A stretch of 64,000 nucleotides of DNA from Candidatus Cloacimonadota bacterium (GCA_023228285.1 JALOBM010000004.1:1-64000), one strand, 5' to 3'. Positions 46,028 through 55,743 are shown, numbered from the stretch's first letter. The notes: generated by a model not told the origin, from the sequence alone. Numbers and translations are program-made.

Positions 46028-47354
46028 GTTTCAGTTTCCTTACGATTTCCTTGAATGTATCGCCCCGTTGTTCAAAGTTCTTGAACTTATCATAGCTGGC
46101 ACATGCAGGACTAAGCACGATATTCTCCCCAATTGTGGCCTCTTCGAAAGCCATGTGGATGCAGTCTTCGAAATCGTCAACCAAGACCATGGGTACTTTC
46201 CCCAGCCATGCTTGCTGCATTTTATAACGCGATTCTCCGGTTATATACGCTCTGATGACATGCTCCTGAAGGTTCTGTGTAATCTGAGCGTAGTCCTCTC
46301 CTTTATCCGAGCCACCTAATATTATGCGGATTGGACGATCGAAGGATTCCAAAGCACAGCGAACGGAATCAGTGTTTGTGGCCTTGGAATCGTTGTAGAA
46401 ATTTACTCCGTTTACACTCTCTACATACTCCAGACGATGTGGTAAAGCCTGGAAAGACTTCATGTTCTGCATCACGGAGGGGATATCCATTTCCAGTGCC
46501 TGAGCGCAAAGCAGTGCTGCCATTGCATTCAGATGATTGTGAGGACCCTTTATAGGAAGTTCGAATATGGACATCTGGTATTCTCCTAAATGGATGAACT
46601 TGCCGTCTAGATGTGCGGGAGCGTTCTTTGCCTCTTTACTAAAGTATAATTTCCAAGCTTTTAGATTGTCTGACCGGCGCACAATTTCTTCGGAATCAAG
46701 GTACAGCACAGCGAAATCCTGTGCCGTCTGATAGCGGAAGATACGCATTTTACTGTTACAATAATCACCAAAGCTTTTGTATCTGTTTAAATGATCTGGA
46801 CTGAGATTCAAGAGGACTGCCACATGTGGAGCAAAACTGGTGATGAGATCTAGCTGAAAGCTGCTGATTTCCAGCACTATGTACTCAATTCCGGGTTTAT
46901 GAATGGGGAAGGAGCAAAAAGCATCTCCGATGTTACCAGCCAGGATGCACTTCCTTCCTGAATTCTTGAGGACATGATAGATCAGTGAAGCGGTAGTGCT
47001 TTTCCCGTTCGATCCGGTTACTGCTATCACCTGGCTATCTGGGGCTTTTATCTGCCAGCCGAACTCGATCTCAGAGATCAGCTTGATTCCCTTTTGTCTG
47101 CCTTTTCTAATAATAGGTGCATTCAGGGGGATACCCGGGCTCACAATCCATGTATCAAGTTCCAGAAGTCTGTCGCTATGCCCGCCAAATTCGCATTCGA
47201 AATCCCGGGTTAATGCTTCAGAGGATTCGATCTTTTCTGCAGGTAAGAGTTCACTCAAGAAGGCTTTTCCGCCCAAATCCTTGATCTTGTATGCGGCTGC
47301 TATGCCACTGCGTGCCAAACCCAATATGCCATACTTCACTGAGGTGTTAAACAT
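46008..47354 (-). CDS. murD: UDP-MurNAc-L-Ala:D-glutamate ligase
   Basis: 448 aa. The N-terminal domain has YGILGLARSGIAAA, the ATP loop VTGSNGKSTT, and NFYNDSKATNTDS is the conserved catalytic segment. It adds D-Glu to the stem. 10 bases after mraY. Confidence 0.96.
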   Translation of the reverse strand: MFNTSVKYGILGLARSGIAAAYKIKDLGGKAFLSELLPAEKIESSEALTRDFECEFGGHSDRLLELDTWIVSPGIPLNAPIIRKGRQKGIKLISEIEFGWQIKAPDSQVIAVTGSNGKSTTASLIYHVLKNSGRKCILAGNIGDAFCSFPIHKPGIEYIVLEISSFQLDLITSFAPHVAVLLNLSPDHLNRYKSFGDYCNSKMRIFRYQTAQDFAVLYLDSEEIVRRSDNLKAWKLYFSKEAKNAPAHLDGKFIHLGEYQMSIFELPIKGPHNHLNAMAALLCAQALEMDIPSVMQNMKSFQALPHRLEYVESVNGVNFYNDSKATNTDSVRCALESFDRPIRIILGGSDKGEDYAQITQNLQEHVIRAYITGESRYKMQQAWLGKVPMVLVDDFEDCIHMAFEEATIGENIVLSPACASYDKFKNFEQRGDTFKEIVRKLKREKEQA

Positions 47355-47364
47355 TAGTAGTCCT

Positions 47365-48468
47365 TTATCGAAGTTTAATAGTGCTCAAACCAATGGCGAC
47401 CAGCAGGATTGCCACAATGTAGAAACGGATCACAATCTTGGTCTCGTGGATGCCCTTCAATTCGTAGTGATGATGAATGGGCGCGCACAAGAATAATCTG
47501 CGCCCTGCACCATACTTTCTTTTAGTATATTTGAACCAGTATCTTTGAAAGATCACGCTGAAAGTCTCCACAACGAATATAAAGCCGATGATGACCAGGA
47601 AAATCTGCTCTTTCAATAGAACGGATATCACAGCCAAAATGCCACCCAAAGCCAGTGATCCGGTATCACCCATAAACACTTGTGCGGGATAGCTATTGTA
47701 CCACAGAAAACCGATCAGTGCTCCCATCATGCCGGATATGAAAACCGTGAGTTCACCGGCATTATAGATGTACTCCAGATTCAGATAGTCTGCTGTGATG
47801 AAGTTGCCTTTCAGATAGCTCATGATACCCAGTCCCAAGGCAGATAAAGCCAAGGTTCCGGCAGCCAAACCGTCCAGACCATCGGTGAGATTAACCGCGT
47901 TTGAACTACCTGTGATCATGAACACCACGAAAGGAATAAAGAGCCAGCCCAGAGGCAGGATCAGGTTCTTAAAGAAGGGTATCTGCAAGTTTGTGATCTG
48001 ATCTGCCGGAGATGAACTGTAGTATATGGCCAAGGTGAGGATGAGAGCTATGGATATTTGCCCCCAGAGCTTATACTTTGGGATCAGGCCTTTCTTTGCT
48101 TTTACAAAGTTCTTCAGGTAATCATCCAAAAATCCCAGAACACCAAGCCATACGGTACTCAGATACATCATCAGGATGGCGGAGTTGGTCAGGATGTTCC
48201 AAAACAGGGAAGCCACCAACATTGCTACCAAGATGATTAAACCTCCCATCGTAGGTGTTCCTGCTTTTATCCTGTGCTTCTCAGGCATATCTTCATCGAT
48301 GCTTTCTACTGCTGATTTCCTTTTTAGCATCCGTATGAAAGGCGGACCAAAGAGTAAGGTGCAGACTAGCGCTGTAATAAAGGCACCGATGGAGCGAAAG
48401 GTTACATAACGAAACACGTTGAAAATGATCGAGTAATCGGCTAAAGGGTATAGAAGGTGATACAACAT
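47365..48468 (-). CDS. mraY: Phospho-MurNAc-pentapeptide transferase
   Basis: 367 aa with ten transmembrane helices. It forms lipid I from undecaprenyl phosphate. Signatures: GTPTMGGLIIL, DDYLKN, NLTDGLDGLAAG and the late CAPIHHHYELKG. Its start shares one base with the end of murEF. Confidence 0.97.
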   Translation of the reverse strand: MLYHLLYPLADYSIIFNVFRYVTFRSIGAFITALVCTLLFGPPFIRMLKRKSAVESIDEDMPEKHRIKAGTPTMGGLIILVAMLVASLFWNILTNSAILMMYLSTVWLGVLGFLDDYLKNFVKAKKGLIPKYKLWGQISIALILTLAIYYSSSPADQITNLQIPFFKNLILPLGWLFIPFVVFMITGSSNAVNLTDGLDGLAAGTLALSALGLGIMSYLKGNFITADYLNLEYIYNAGELTVFISGMMGALIGFLWYNSYPAQVFMGDTGSLALGGILAVISVLLKEQIFLVIIGFIFVVETFSVIFQRYWFKYTKRKYGAGRRLFLCAPIHHHYELKGIHETKIVIRFYIVAILLVAIGLSTIKLR

Positions 48469-51266
48469 CAGGCTTCTCCTCTCAGGCGCGGCAGTATTCT
48501 CTCCAGGTGAATACCGTGGGATGCTTTCACCAGGATAACAGCATTTTTGGGGAAGAGAGGTAAAGCTGCCATCAACTCTTCAGTGCTGTTGAAGTGCTTG
48601 GAACTGTCATTCTGAAAATAGCGGGAATAATCTCCCACGCTATAGACATCTTGCTCGTCGCTATCGGCGATGATTGCCCCAATCATGCGGTGATACATCT
48701 CTGCGCTGGCGCCCAATTCCAGCATATCTCCCAAGATCGCGAAGTGAGGCATTTCGGGATGAAGATCGTGCCAAAACTCCAGTGCAGACCGCATCGATAC
48801 CGGATTTGCATTGTAGCAATCCACTATTAGAAATCCTTCGTGGAGCTTTTCGATTTGCATTCTCATATCCAGCTTGATCTCTTTTAGTATCGCTTGCTGT
48901 ATCTCTTGATTGTCATATTCCAGAGATTGTGCCAAGGCTATGGCAAAAGCTGAATTTATCACATAGTATGGAGCCTTGTAGGGAATTATCCATTTGTCGT
49001 TATTAAGTCTAAAGCGCATACCTTGTTGGTGTCCATGCACATCGCTGATGGCATAATCTGCATCTGGAGAATAACCTACCGAGATTCCATCATTTTTATA
49101 TGGAGCAAAGCGTTCGTCATCGGCGGGGTAAAGGCGCAAGTTTAGAGCCCGGTGGAAGAGAACGCATTTCTCTTTGAAGACCCCGTTTTCATCGCCAAAA
49201 TACTCCAGGTGAGAGGGCCCGATATTCAGGATAATGCCTGCATCCGGCATTATTGTATCCGCCAATTGAGCGATTTCTCCAAAGTGATTGGTGCCGATCT
49301 CAAAGACTCCATAATGATGATCGGGCTCCACCCGCAGGATAGTCTTACAAAGCCCAATCAGGTTGTTTTCATTTCTGGCAGTCTTCAAAACCTTCTTACG
49401 CGATGCCAGGATCTGGGATATCAGTTCTTTGGTTCCGGTCTTGCCTGTCGATCCCGTGAGTGCTATTTTAAAAAGATCAAACATTTGCAGATACTTGCGC
49501 AGGATCTCTGCCATCACGTTCCCGGGATTATCGCACCTGATATAATGCTCTTCATATATAGTATCAATGCTACCCACTGCCATGTTGTCAGGATCCGCCA
49601 ATACATTGTCCACAAAGCGGTTGCCATCGAAGCTGTCTCCCTTGATGGCGAAAAAGACACTGCCTGGCTTGATGGAGCGACTATCGGTAGATACATAACG
49701 ATAGTACTGAGCTTTTGTATATCCGGTTTCCTGAGGAGTATCACCCAGCAAGAGCTTTATCAAAAGCGGATCCAGGGGAAGGATCAATTCATCCTCTTCC
49801 TTGTATAATGGGATGTTCTCCAATGCAGATTGTGCTACCAGGTGATCATCAAAATCATAACGGATTCCTTCAATTTCCTGATAGGTCTCATGCCCCTTTC
49901 CGCAGATAAGAACGATGTCTCCGGGAACAGCAAGCCTGACTGCCGCTGCAATGGCAATTCTTCGATCCCGGATTATCCACCATGGCAATGCCCAATCACT
50001 GTTTAATACAATGTCGCGGATAATGGCATCGGGGTTTTCTGTGCGGGGATTGTCATCACACACTATCACGGTATCGCTGTAGCTTAGTGCCGCTTTTAAC
50101 ATCAGGGGCCGCTTACCCTTATCGCGGTCTCCGCCTGCTCCAAACACTGTGATGATCCGTCCATGCGGCATCTTCTCAATGCTTTTTAGCACATTATTGA
50201 TGGCATCCGGACTGTGCGCGTAGTCTATAAACACCCCAATCCCATGTTGATTGGGTACAGATTCTATCCTACCCCTTACTGGTTTGAGTGCCACACATAA
50301 TTCTGGTAATTCATCCAGTTCGATACCGGATGCTAATAACGCCGCACAAGCCAGGGACAGGTTATCTACGTTAAATTCGCCCACCAGGGGACTGGTAATC
50401 CGGCAAGAACTTCCAGACTTCAAAATCAAGGAGAAAAGCGAGCCCTCCAAGGCTATACTCACATCCGTAATATTGATATCTGCTTCACTATGCCTGCCCA
50501 CACTGAGACAGTTGCCTTCGGCTTCTTTTACACGATCCAGGATCATTTGGCCATAAGGATCGTCCTGATTGATAATGCTCCAGGCAGAGTTCTTCGCTGC
50601 TCGTTCGAAAAGCATATACTTAGCTTCAAAATAGTCGTCCATGTCTCTATGGAAATCCAGATGATCACGGCTGAGATTTGTGAACAGGCAATACCGAAAT
50701 GCCACACCATATACTCTATCCAATGCCAATGCATGTGAAGAAACCTCCATTACTACATGACTGATCCCATTGTCCAGCATTTGCTTGAAGATTTCGTTTA
50801 GTTGCAGGATATCTGGTGTGGTATGTTTGGTGGGAAAATCCTGATTCAGTATCTTGTACCCCAAAGTGCCTATCCATGCGGCTTTGATACCTTTCTGCAA
50901 CAGCATCTGATACATCATTAATGATGTTGTAGTCTTCCCATTGGTTCCTGTAACTCCAAAGATACTCATCTTTGCTGAAGGGTCTCCAAAGTACAGTTTG
51001 GCGTACAATGCGGTAGCTTTGCGGCTGTCGCTTACCACGATCTGAGCTGCCTCGGTCTGTCCGATGCAGAATGCCGCTCCATTTTGCCTTGCTGTGGAGA
51101 TGAAGTCATGACCATCGAAATTCGCGCCTTTTATGGCTATAAAGCAATCTCCCGCTTGCAAATCTCTATTGTCGGTCACCGGTCTGGGCAAGTTTCCATT
51201 CCCTCTGATATCGCTCTTGATCAGGATCGAATGTGATCTGTAAAGCTTCAGTAACTGGTCTATCAT
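48468..51266 (-). CDS. murEF: MurE-MurF fusion (two Mur ligases in one protein)
   Basis: 932 aa. Residues 1 to about 485 are MurE, with GVTGTNGKTTTS and the CDDNPRTENPD motif of the DNPR type selecting meso-diaminopimelate. Residues about 495-932 are MurF, with ALTGSTGKTGTKE and ARNENNLIGL, which adds D-Ala-D-Ala. Both halves keep their ATP loops, so both steps should be active. The ATG at 51266 is chosen: GGAGG lies 7 bases upstream and it overlaps the previous stop as ATGA; the longer frame to 51287 is rejected. The fusion would couple consecutive steps and joins genes that are normally adjacent. Confidence 0.95.
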   Translation of the reverse strand: MIDQLLKLYRSHSILIKSDIRGNGNLPRPVTDNRDLQAGDCFIAIKGANFDGHDFISTARQNGAAFCIGQTEAAQIVVSDSRKATALYAKLYFGDPSAKMSIFGVTGTNGKTTTSLMMYQMLLQKGIKAAWIGTLGYKILNQDFPTKHTTPDILQLNEIFKQMLDNGISHVVMEVSSHALALDRVYGVAFRYCLFTNLSRDHLDFHRDMDDYFEAKYMLFERAAKNSAWSIINQDDPYGQMILDRVKEAEGNCLSVGRHSEADINITDVSIALEGSLFSLILKSGSSCRITSPLVGEFNVDNLSLACAALLASGIELDELPELCVALKPVRGRIESVPNQHGIGVFIDYAHSPDAINNVLKSIEKMPHGRIITVFGAGGDRDKGKRPLMLKAALSYSDTVIVCDDNPRTENPDAIIRDIVLNSDWALPWWIIRDRRIAIAAAVRLAVPGDIVLICGKGHETYQEIEGIRYDFDDHLVAQSALENIPLYKEEDELILPLDPLLIKLLLGDTPQETGYTKAQYYRYVSTDSRSIKPGSVFFAIKGDSFDGNRFVDNVLADPDNMAVGSIDTIYEEHYIRCDNPGNVMAEILRKYLQMFDLFKIALTGSTGKTGTKELISQILASRKKVLKTARNENNLIGLCKTILRVEPDHHYGVFEIGTNHFGEIAQLADTIMPDAGIILNIGPSHLEYFGDENGVFKEKCVLFHRALNLRLYPADDERFAPYKNDGISVGYSPDADYAISDVHGHQQGMRFRLNNDKWIIPYKAPYYVINSAFAIALAQSLEYDNQEIQQAILKEIKLDMRMQIEKLHEGFLIVDCYNANPVSMRSALEFWHDLHPEMPHFAILGDMLELGASAEMYHRMIGAIIADSDEQDVYSVGDYSRYFQNDSSKHFNSTEELMAALPLFPKNAVILVKASHGIHLERILPRLRGEA

Positions 51267-53452
51267 ATTGAAGCCTCCAGAGTACAAACACCGGAACCGG
51301 TGATGCGGGAGCCAGGCAGCAAGGACTGTTTGCGTACCACTCCGGAGCCGATAATCTTTACCGGAACTCCCTGATCGGAAGCAGTTTTCACAGCCTTGCG
51401 CAAGGTCATACCCACCAAGTTTGGCATAATGGTCGCGGCCAGGCTTTCTTCTCCACGTTTATCCTTGCTTTTACCAAGTTTCAAAGTTATGGGATGGTTC
51501 TTGTCCACAGATATTCCAGCCTTGGGGAATTGATCGATCACAACTGATGCACTGTCCGGTCCCTCAATTTTGTATAGGAAACCAAAGCGGTTCAAGCTCC
51601 ACTCTGCATCCTGAATGCTCATATTGATCAAATCTGGCATCTTCAACGAAGTCTGTAGCAACCGTTCATTATAAGGCAGTATCTGGCAATCGGGCATAAA
51701 CAACACATTCTCTACTATCTTCTTGAACGAGGGAGCGGCACTCATGGAACCAAAGCGATAATAATGTGAAGGCTCATCGTAAAATACTACTACTACCATC
51801 TGAGGATCTTCCATTGGAAACATCCCGGCAAAGACAGCGTTGTATTTGCCACCGGAGTAGCCTCTAGTACCTTCCACATTCTTTTCCGCGGTACCAGTCT
51901 TGCCGCCCACACTGATGTAATCCATTTTGATGTGGGTTGCCGTACCGTCATCCACTACGTCCTGAATATAGGAAAGCATGGTATCGCAAGCAGCTTTAGA
52001 AGATACCTGCCGCAGTACCGATGGCTCGAAAGAATCGATTATTTCGCCATTGTCGTCACGAAAACTATCGACTATCATCGGTTTCATCATCTTCCCGCCG
52101 TTTGCAATTGCGCTGTAAGCAGCGGCAAGCTGAATGGCCGTAACAGAGATCGCCTGTCCAAAAGCTAGCGAATGAAGAGAGTACCCATCCCAATTTTCCA
52201 GCTTTGCAAAGATACCGCTGGATTCACCAAACAGATTTAAAGCGCTTCTCTGGCCAAAGCCCATGGAGATGTACTCCTCGTACAAACGGGTCTTGCCCGT
52301 GCGTTCAGCAAGCTTTGCCACACCCACATTACTGGATTTGGAGATGATTTCACGGGGAGTAAGGGCACCATAATTATGTGTATCGGTGATTACACGTCTT
52401 CCCACCTGGTAGCGGCCACACTCAATTCTCTCGTTTGGCTTCACCAATTTGTACTCCAATGCGGGCAACATACTGATGGGTTTTAGAGTGCTTCCCGGTT
52501 CAAACATGAAGCTGGCGGGGATGTTGGATTTTGCTCTCACCATATTTGGATCATCGCTTTTATCTTGGTTCGAGACTCCTGCCAAAGCAAGTACTCTGCC
52601 GGTTTTCGGGTCCATCACCACTGCACCACCATGAGCGGCGCCATACTTTTCTACGCCTTCATAAAGTACGTTTTCCACTATCTCTTGGATGTTTGTATCT
52701 ATAGTAAGGTAAAGGTTATTTCCGTTTCTTGGTTTCTTCTCATGCAGATCAGGGTAAGGTACGCGATTACCGTTTGCATCCAGAACTATCTCGCGCCATC
52801 CGTATTCTCCGGAGAGCACTTTGTCGTATGTAGCTTCGATGCCACATATACCGGAAAGCTTGTACAAGGACTTGCTATCGGTCATGGGATCATAACCGTT
52901 TGAGGCTTCATTAACGGCTCCCATCAGCCTGGCAGCCAAAGATCCCTTGGAATAGATTCTGCGCATGGAGGCAAAATTATGGATCAATCCTGGTAATTTC
53001 TGTTCCTTAAAGCCCTGGATCAGTTGATCCAATTCGGCTTCACTGATGCGATTACTTATCTGAATTGACGAATTTTTACTACCCAGATTCAGCCGCTTCA
53101 GAACTGTATCTTTACTGATGTTGCTATTATCGCCGATTACAGTGGCAATCATCTGAAAAGCCTCTTTCTGGCTGATTTCCTTCCGCTTCGCCCATGTGTT
53201 TACAGCAGCGCGATCGATGTCCAACTGGTAATAGCTCACACTGGAGACCAGCAAATTGCCTTTTGCATCGTATATTCCGCCTCTTCGGGGGATGAGGATT
53301 TCTTTGCGGGGTGTATAACGGACGCGTCTGAGGTGAGCAAAATTGAAGGGATCCATAATCTGGATACCAAAGAGGTATACGCTCCATAACAGAGCGGCAG
53401 CACCAAAGAGAACAATCAACAAGTAAAAGCGAGAGCGCATGGCATCAATCAA
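51263..53452 (-). CDS. ftsI: Penicillin-binding protein transpeptidase with PASTA domains (FtsI/PBP2-type)
   Basis: 729 aa. One N-terminal transmembrane helix is at about 8-30, followed by a dimerisation domain and the transpeptidase with SxxK at Ser321-Lys324, SSN at 373-375 and KTG at 518-520. Two PASTA domains lie at about 595-725, resembling the Spo0VD/PBP2x type. It crosslinks septal peptidoglycan. It starts at TTG 53452, overlapping ftsL by 8 bases; ATG 53440 is an alternative. Confidence 0.94.
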   Translation of the reverse strand: MIDAMRSRFYLLIVLFGAAALLWSVYLFGIQIMDPFNFAHLRRVRYTPRKEILIPRRGGIYDAKGNLLVSSVSYYQLDIDRAAVNTWAKRKEISQKEAFQMIATVIGDNSNISKDTVLKRLNLGSKNSSIQISNRISEAELDQLIQGFKEQKLPGLIHNFASMRRIYSKGSLAARLMGAVNEASNGYDPMTDSKSLYKLSGICGIEATYDKVLSGEYGWREIVLDANGNRVPYPDLHEKKPRNGNNLYLTIDTNIQEIVENVLYEGVEKYGAAHGGAVVMDPKTGRVLALAGVSNQDKSDDPNMVRAKSNIPASFMFEPGSTLKPISMLPALEYKLVKPNERIECGRYQVGRRVITDTHNYGALTPREIISKSSNVGVAKLAERTGKTRLYEEYISMGFGQRSALNLFGESSGIFAKLENWDGYSLHSLAFGQAISVTAIQLAAAYSAIANGGKMMKPMIVDSFRDDNGEIIDSFEPSVLRQVSSKAACDTMLSYIQDVVDDGTATHIKMDYISVGGKTGTAEKNVEGTRGYSGGKYNAVFAGMFPMEDPQMVVVVFYDEPSHYYRFGSMSAAPSFKKIVENVLFMPDCQILPYNERLLQTSLKMPDLINMSIQDAEWSLNRFGFLYKIEGPDSASVVIDQFPKAGISVDKNHPITLKLGKSKDKRGEESLAATIMPNLVGMTLRKAVKTASDQGVPVKIIGSGVVRKQSLLPGSRITGSGVCTLEASI

Positions 53453-53801
53453 GCATGATGGTTACGTTCTTTGCTTCCGCTCTGGTGGCGATAAGATCGA
53501 TAATGCAATAAGAGTCCGCTTCCTGGCTGGGAGAGGGCTCGTGTACATAGATGATGCTGCCCTGCTCATTATCGGGAATGAACTGGCTCATCTCCACCCT
53601 TACCAGAGAAGCGATGTGACGTCCGCTGCGTAGATCATCATGTTCCACCAAAAGTTCGGTATTAATGTTCTTCTCCGCGTTGAAAGTCTTTTCCACGTTC
53701 GATAAACGACGCGTGTAGCTTACAATTTTGTTGTTGTTGAAAAAACTAAAAAATCCGCATATGACTACAAGGATAATCAGAACGATTATTTTTCCTCTCA
53801 T
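53445..53801 (-). CDS. ftsL: FtsL-like divisome protein
   Basis: 118 aa: a short basic N-terminus, a transmembrane helix at about 4-20, and an extracytoplasmic region that starts as a coiled coil (RRLSNVEKTFNAEKNINTELLVEHDDL). FtsL is recognised mainly by size, topology and position between rsmH and ftsI; the sequence is weakly conserved. The start at 53801 overlaps the rsmH stop (ATGA); 53813 is an alternative. Confidence 0.75.
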   Translation of the reverse strand: MRGKIIVLIILVVICGFFSFFNNNKIVSYTRRLSNVEKTFNAEKNINTELLVEHDDLRSGRHIASLVRVEMSQFIPDNEQGSIIYVHEPSPSQEADSYCIIDLIATRAEAKNVTIMLD

Positions 53802-54733
53802 TTTTTCCCCCATTTCTTTTCTGCCGCTCTCAGCTTAGCACTGCGCGAGCGGACATTTGATGCTATTTCTTCGGGACCGGCTGTTATCGGTCTCCTGGTA
53901 AGTATCTTTAGTTTGCTATAGTGGGAACATACACAGTTGATGATGGCCGGAGGGCAGATGCAATCTTGCTCCGCAAGTTTGAACGTGTTTTTTACAATGC
54001 GGTCTTCAAGAGAGTGGTAACTCATCACCACAATCCTTCCTCCGGGATTCAGCAGATTGACGGCATCATCCAAGGCACCGGACAAAGCGTTCAATTCATC
54101 GTTTACGCAGATTCTTAAAGCTTGGAAGATTCTGACCTTCGTTTTCAAAGATTCTTTGCTGCCTGAACCTACAACAGTCTCGATGATCCCCGCCAACTCT
54201 GTAGTGGTATTGATCCTGCGTTCAGCTCTGTAGCGTTCGATAGCCCTACCGATTCTGCCAGCAGATTGCTCTTCACCGTATTCTTTGAAGATTCTTTTCA
54301 GCTCTTCATAGCTGTATTCATTCACAATCTGCTGTGCGCTCAGTTCTGCTTCGCGATCCATACGCATATCCAGTTCTGCTTCCCGGTCAAAACTAAAACC
54401 ACGCTTAGTCTCGTTCAATTGGTGCGAGCTTACACCCAGATCAAAGAGTATGCCATCTATCCCCTTTACCTTATTATATGCTAGTTGAGTGCGCAAATCC
54501 CGGAAATTCGCTTTTATAAGAACCGGAGAATAACCTTGCAAACGCTTCGTGGCAGCATTTATCGCTTCTTCATCCTGATCAAAACCATATAACCGGATAC
54601 CGGACTCTCTTTGATACATGGCCAGTGCATGTCCACCACCGCCTAAAGTGGCATCCACATAGATCTTGCCCTTCTGAAGATTTAGATAATCCATACAGGA
54701 TTGCAGCATTACCGGTTCATGGTAACTGCTCAC
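53798..54733 (-). CDS. rsmH: 16S rRNA (cytosine(1402)-N4)-methyltransferase
   Basis: 311 aa. The SAM loop is DATLGGGGHA near residue 30, FDLGVSSHQLN follows, and the ending VMSYHSLEDRIVKN then TRRPITAGPEEIASNVRSRSA is diagnostic. It modifies the ribosomal P site. It overlaps mraZ by 4 bases. Confidence 0.97.
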   Translation of the reverse strand: MSSYHEPVMLQSCMDYLNLQKGKIYVDATLGGGGHALAMYQRESGIRLYGFDQDEEAINAATKRLQGYSPVLIKANFRDLRTQLAYNKVKGIDGILFDLGVSSHQLNETKRGFSFDREAELDMRMDREAELSAQQIVNEYSYEELKRIFKEYGEEQSAGRIGRAIERYRAERRINTTTELAGIIETVVGSGSKESLKTKVRIFQALRICVNDELNALSGALDDAVNLLNPGGRIVVMSYHSLEDRIVKNTFKLAEQDCICPPAIINCVCSHYSKLKILTRRPITAGPEEIASNVRSRSAKLRAAEKKWGKK

Positions 54734-55170
54734 AGTTGGTAGTCCTCACTGGTGAAAGTATCGCGATGAGCTTTCAGCTTGCTCTGCCGAACCTTGGCGT
54801 AGATTTCAGGATTCCACAAGGAAATATAATGCCCCTCGCCTTTGATGATCACGCTGTCTTCGATCCCTACTTCATTCAAAAGCAATTCGTGAATCCTCAC
54901 TCTACCGGGTCCTTCCAGTTCTTGTTCCATCATCGCAAAATCGATCAGTTGAGTACGCAGTCTTTTTGCTCTTTCGTCACCTTCTTTCAGGCGTTCCAAA
55001 GTGCTTTTCCAGCTATCGAGAGGGTAGATGGCGATGGTGTTTGAAGGCCCCATGGTAACCACAACCGAGCGCATGGCTGTTTCTGCGAATTTCTTCTTGA
55101 AACTGGCCGGAATAATCACGCGCTGCTTGTGTACTGAGTTTTCGAAGATACCTAAAAATTCACCGGACAT
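54730..55170 (-). CDS. mraZ: Transcriptional regulator MraZ
   Basis: 146 aa with two tandem SpoVT/AbrB-like halves (GEFLGIFENSVHKQRVIIPASF and GRVRIHELLLNEVGIEDSVIIKG). MraZ forms rings and represses its own dcw operon by binding short direct repeats at its promoter. Three such repeats are found just upstream (55276-55301). Confidence 0.95.
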   Translation of the reverse strand: MSGEFLGIFENSVHKQRVIIPASFKKKFAETAMRSVVVTMGPSNTIAIYPLDSWKSTLERLKEGDERAKRLRTQLIDFAMMEQELEGPGRVRIHELLLNEVGIEDSVIIKGEGHYISLWNPEIYAKVRQSKLKAHRDTFTSEDYQL

Positions 55171-55275
55171 GGTCTTTCCTTTTTCTGCTGTTTGAACCTA
55201 ATCTGAGTTGCGCTTGCGTTTTCTTAGTATCAGCGCTTCCTATTTTGAGACTTTTTGAATTTATCTGAGATATTA

Positions 55276-55301
55276 TGACATCCTGTGACACCTATATGAC
55301 A
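55276..55301 (-). promoter_or_regulatory. Putative MraZ operator: three TGTCA direct repeats
   Basis: On the - strand, TGTCA boxes (TGACA on +) begin at 55276, 55286 and 55297, one helical turn apart, each preceded by AGG or GGT-like bases. They overlap the -10 of the mraZ promoter. MraZ is known to bind period-10 direct repeats, so autorepression is likely. Confidence 0.6.
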
Positions 55302-55319
55302 TCCTACTTTTCTTGTCAA
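55291..55319 (-). promoter_or_regulatory. dcw operon promoter (mraZ)
   Basis: On the - strand a perfect -35 TTGACA (55319-55314) is followed after 17 bases by TATAGG (55296-55291), upstream of mraZ. It is embedded in the repeats at 55276-55301 and contains the stop codon of the Cro-like gene. Confidence 0.65.
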
Positions 55320-55702
55320 GATTTAATTATCTTTTTTCTCATATTTCTATGGGATATGTACTTAACTATTATGAATAGCAGTGGATTAGATAAGCGATAT
55401 TGTGCTTCTGAGAGATGGGAAATTGTCAGATAACAGGGTAAAATCCGGCTTGTTTGTTCAAAAGGAAAAATCAGACTATGTAAGGGGTAGCCATAGCGTC
55501 GGTATTGCGTGGCCAGGTATGCCGCGATCTTTTTGCGCATATCTCTGGCAGCTCTCCGCTCAGCGTATATTTCGCGAATGTAATATGCGCTGACTCCCAT
55601 CGCTTTTGCCAGATCCATGGGGGTCTGATCAATATCTATCAGAGCCTTGCGGATCTGTTTGCCTGTCGGCCTCGGGTCTTGAGTATCCTTTTTCCTTGAC
55701 AT
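55316..55702 (-). CDS. Cro/CI-type small HTH regulator with a repeat-encoded tail
   Basis: 128 aa. Residues about 15-65 form a helix-turn-helix (LIDIDQTPMDLAKAMGVSAY followed by YIREIYAERRAARDMRKKIA) typical of small phage-type regulators opposite S24 repressors. Residues about 74-106 are encoded by the 97-base direct repeat, and the last 22 residues by the mraZ promoter region, so the native protein was probably about 75 residues and has been extended by read-in. SD GGAG precedes the ATG. It is transcribed toward mraZ. Confidence 0.7.
   Translation of the reverse strand: MSRKKDTQDPRPTGKQIRKALIDIDQTPMDLAKAMGVSAYYIREIYAERRAARDMRKKIAAYLATQYRRYGYPLHSLIFPFEQTSRILPCYLTISHLSEAQYRLSNPLLFIIVKYISHRNMRKKIIKS
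55385..55481. repeat. 97-bp direct repeat, left copy
   Basis: Identical, base for base, to 56993-57089 in the same orientation. It sits just outside the mraZ promoter and inside the 3' part of the small HTH gene. Candidate attachment site or duplication boundary. Confidence 0.95.
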
Positions 55703-55743
55703 CTGAACTCCATTACATTATCTTGTTTGCATATGTGGACAAG

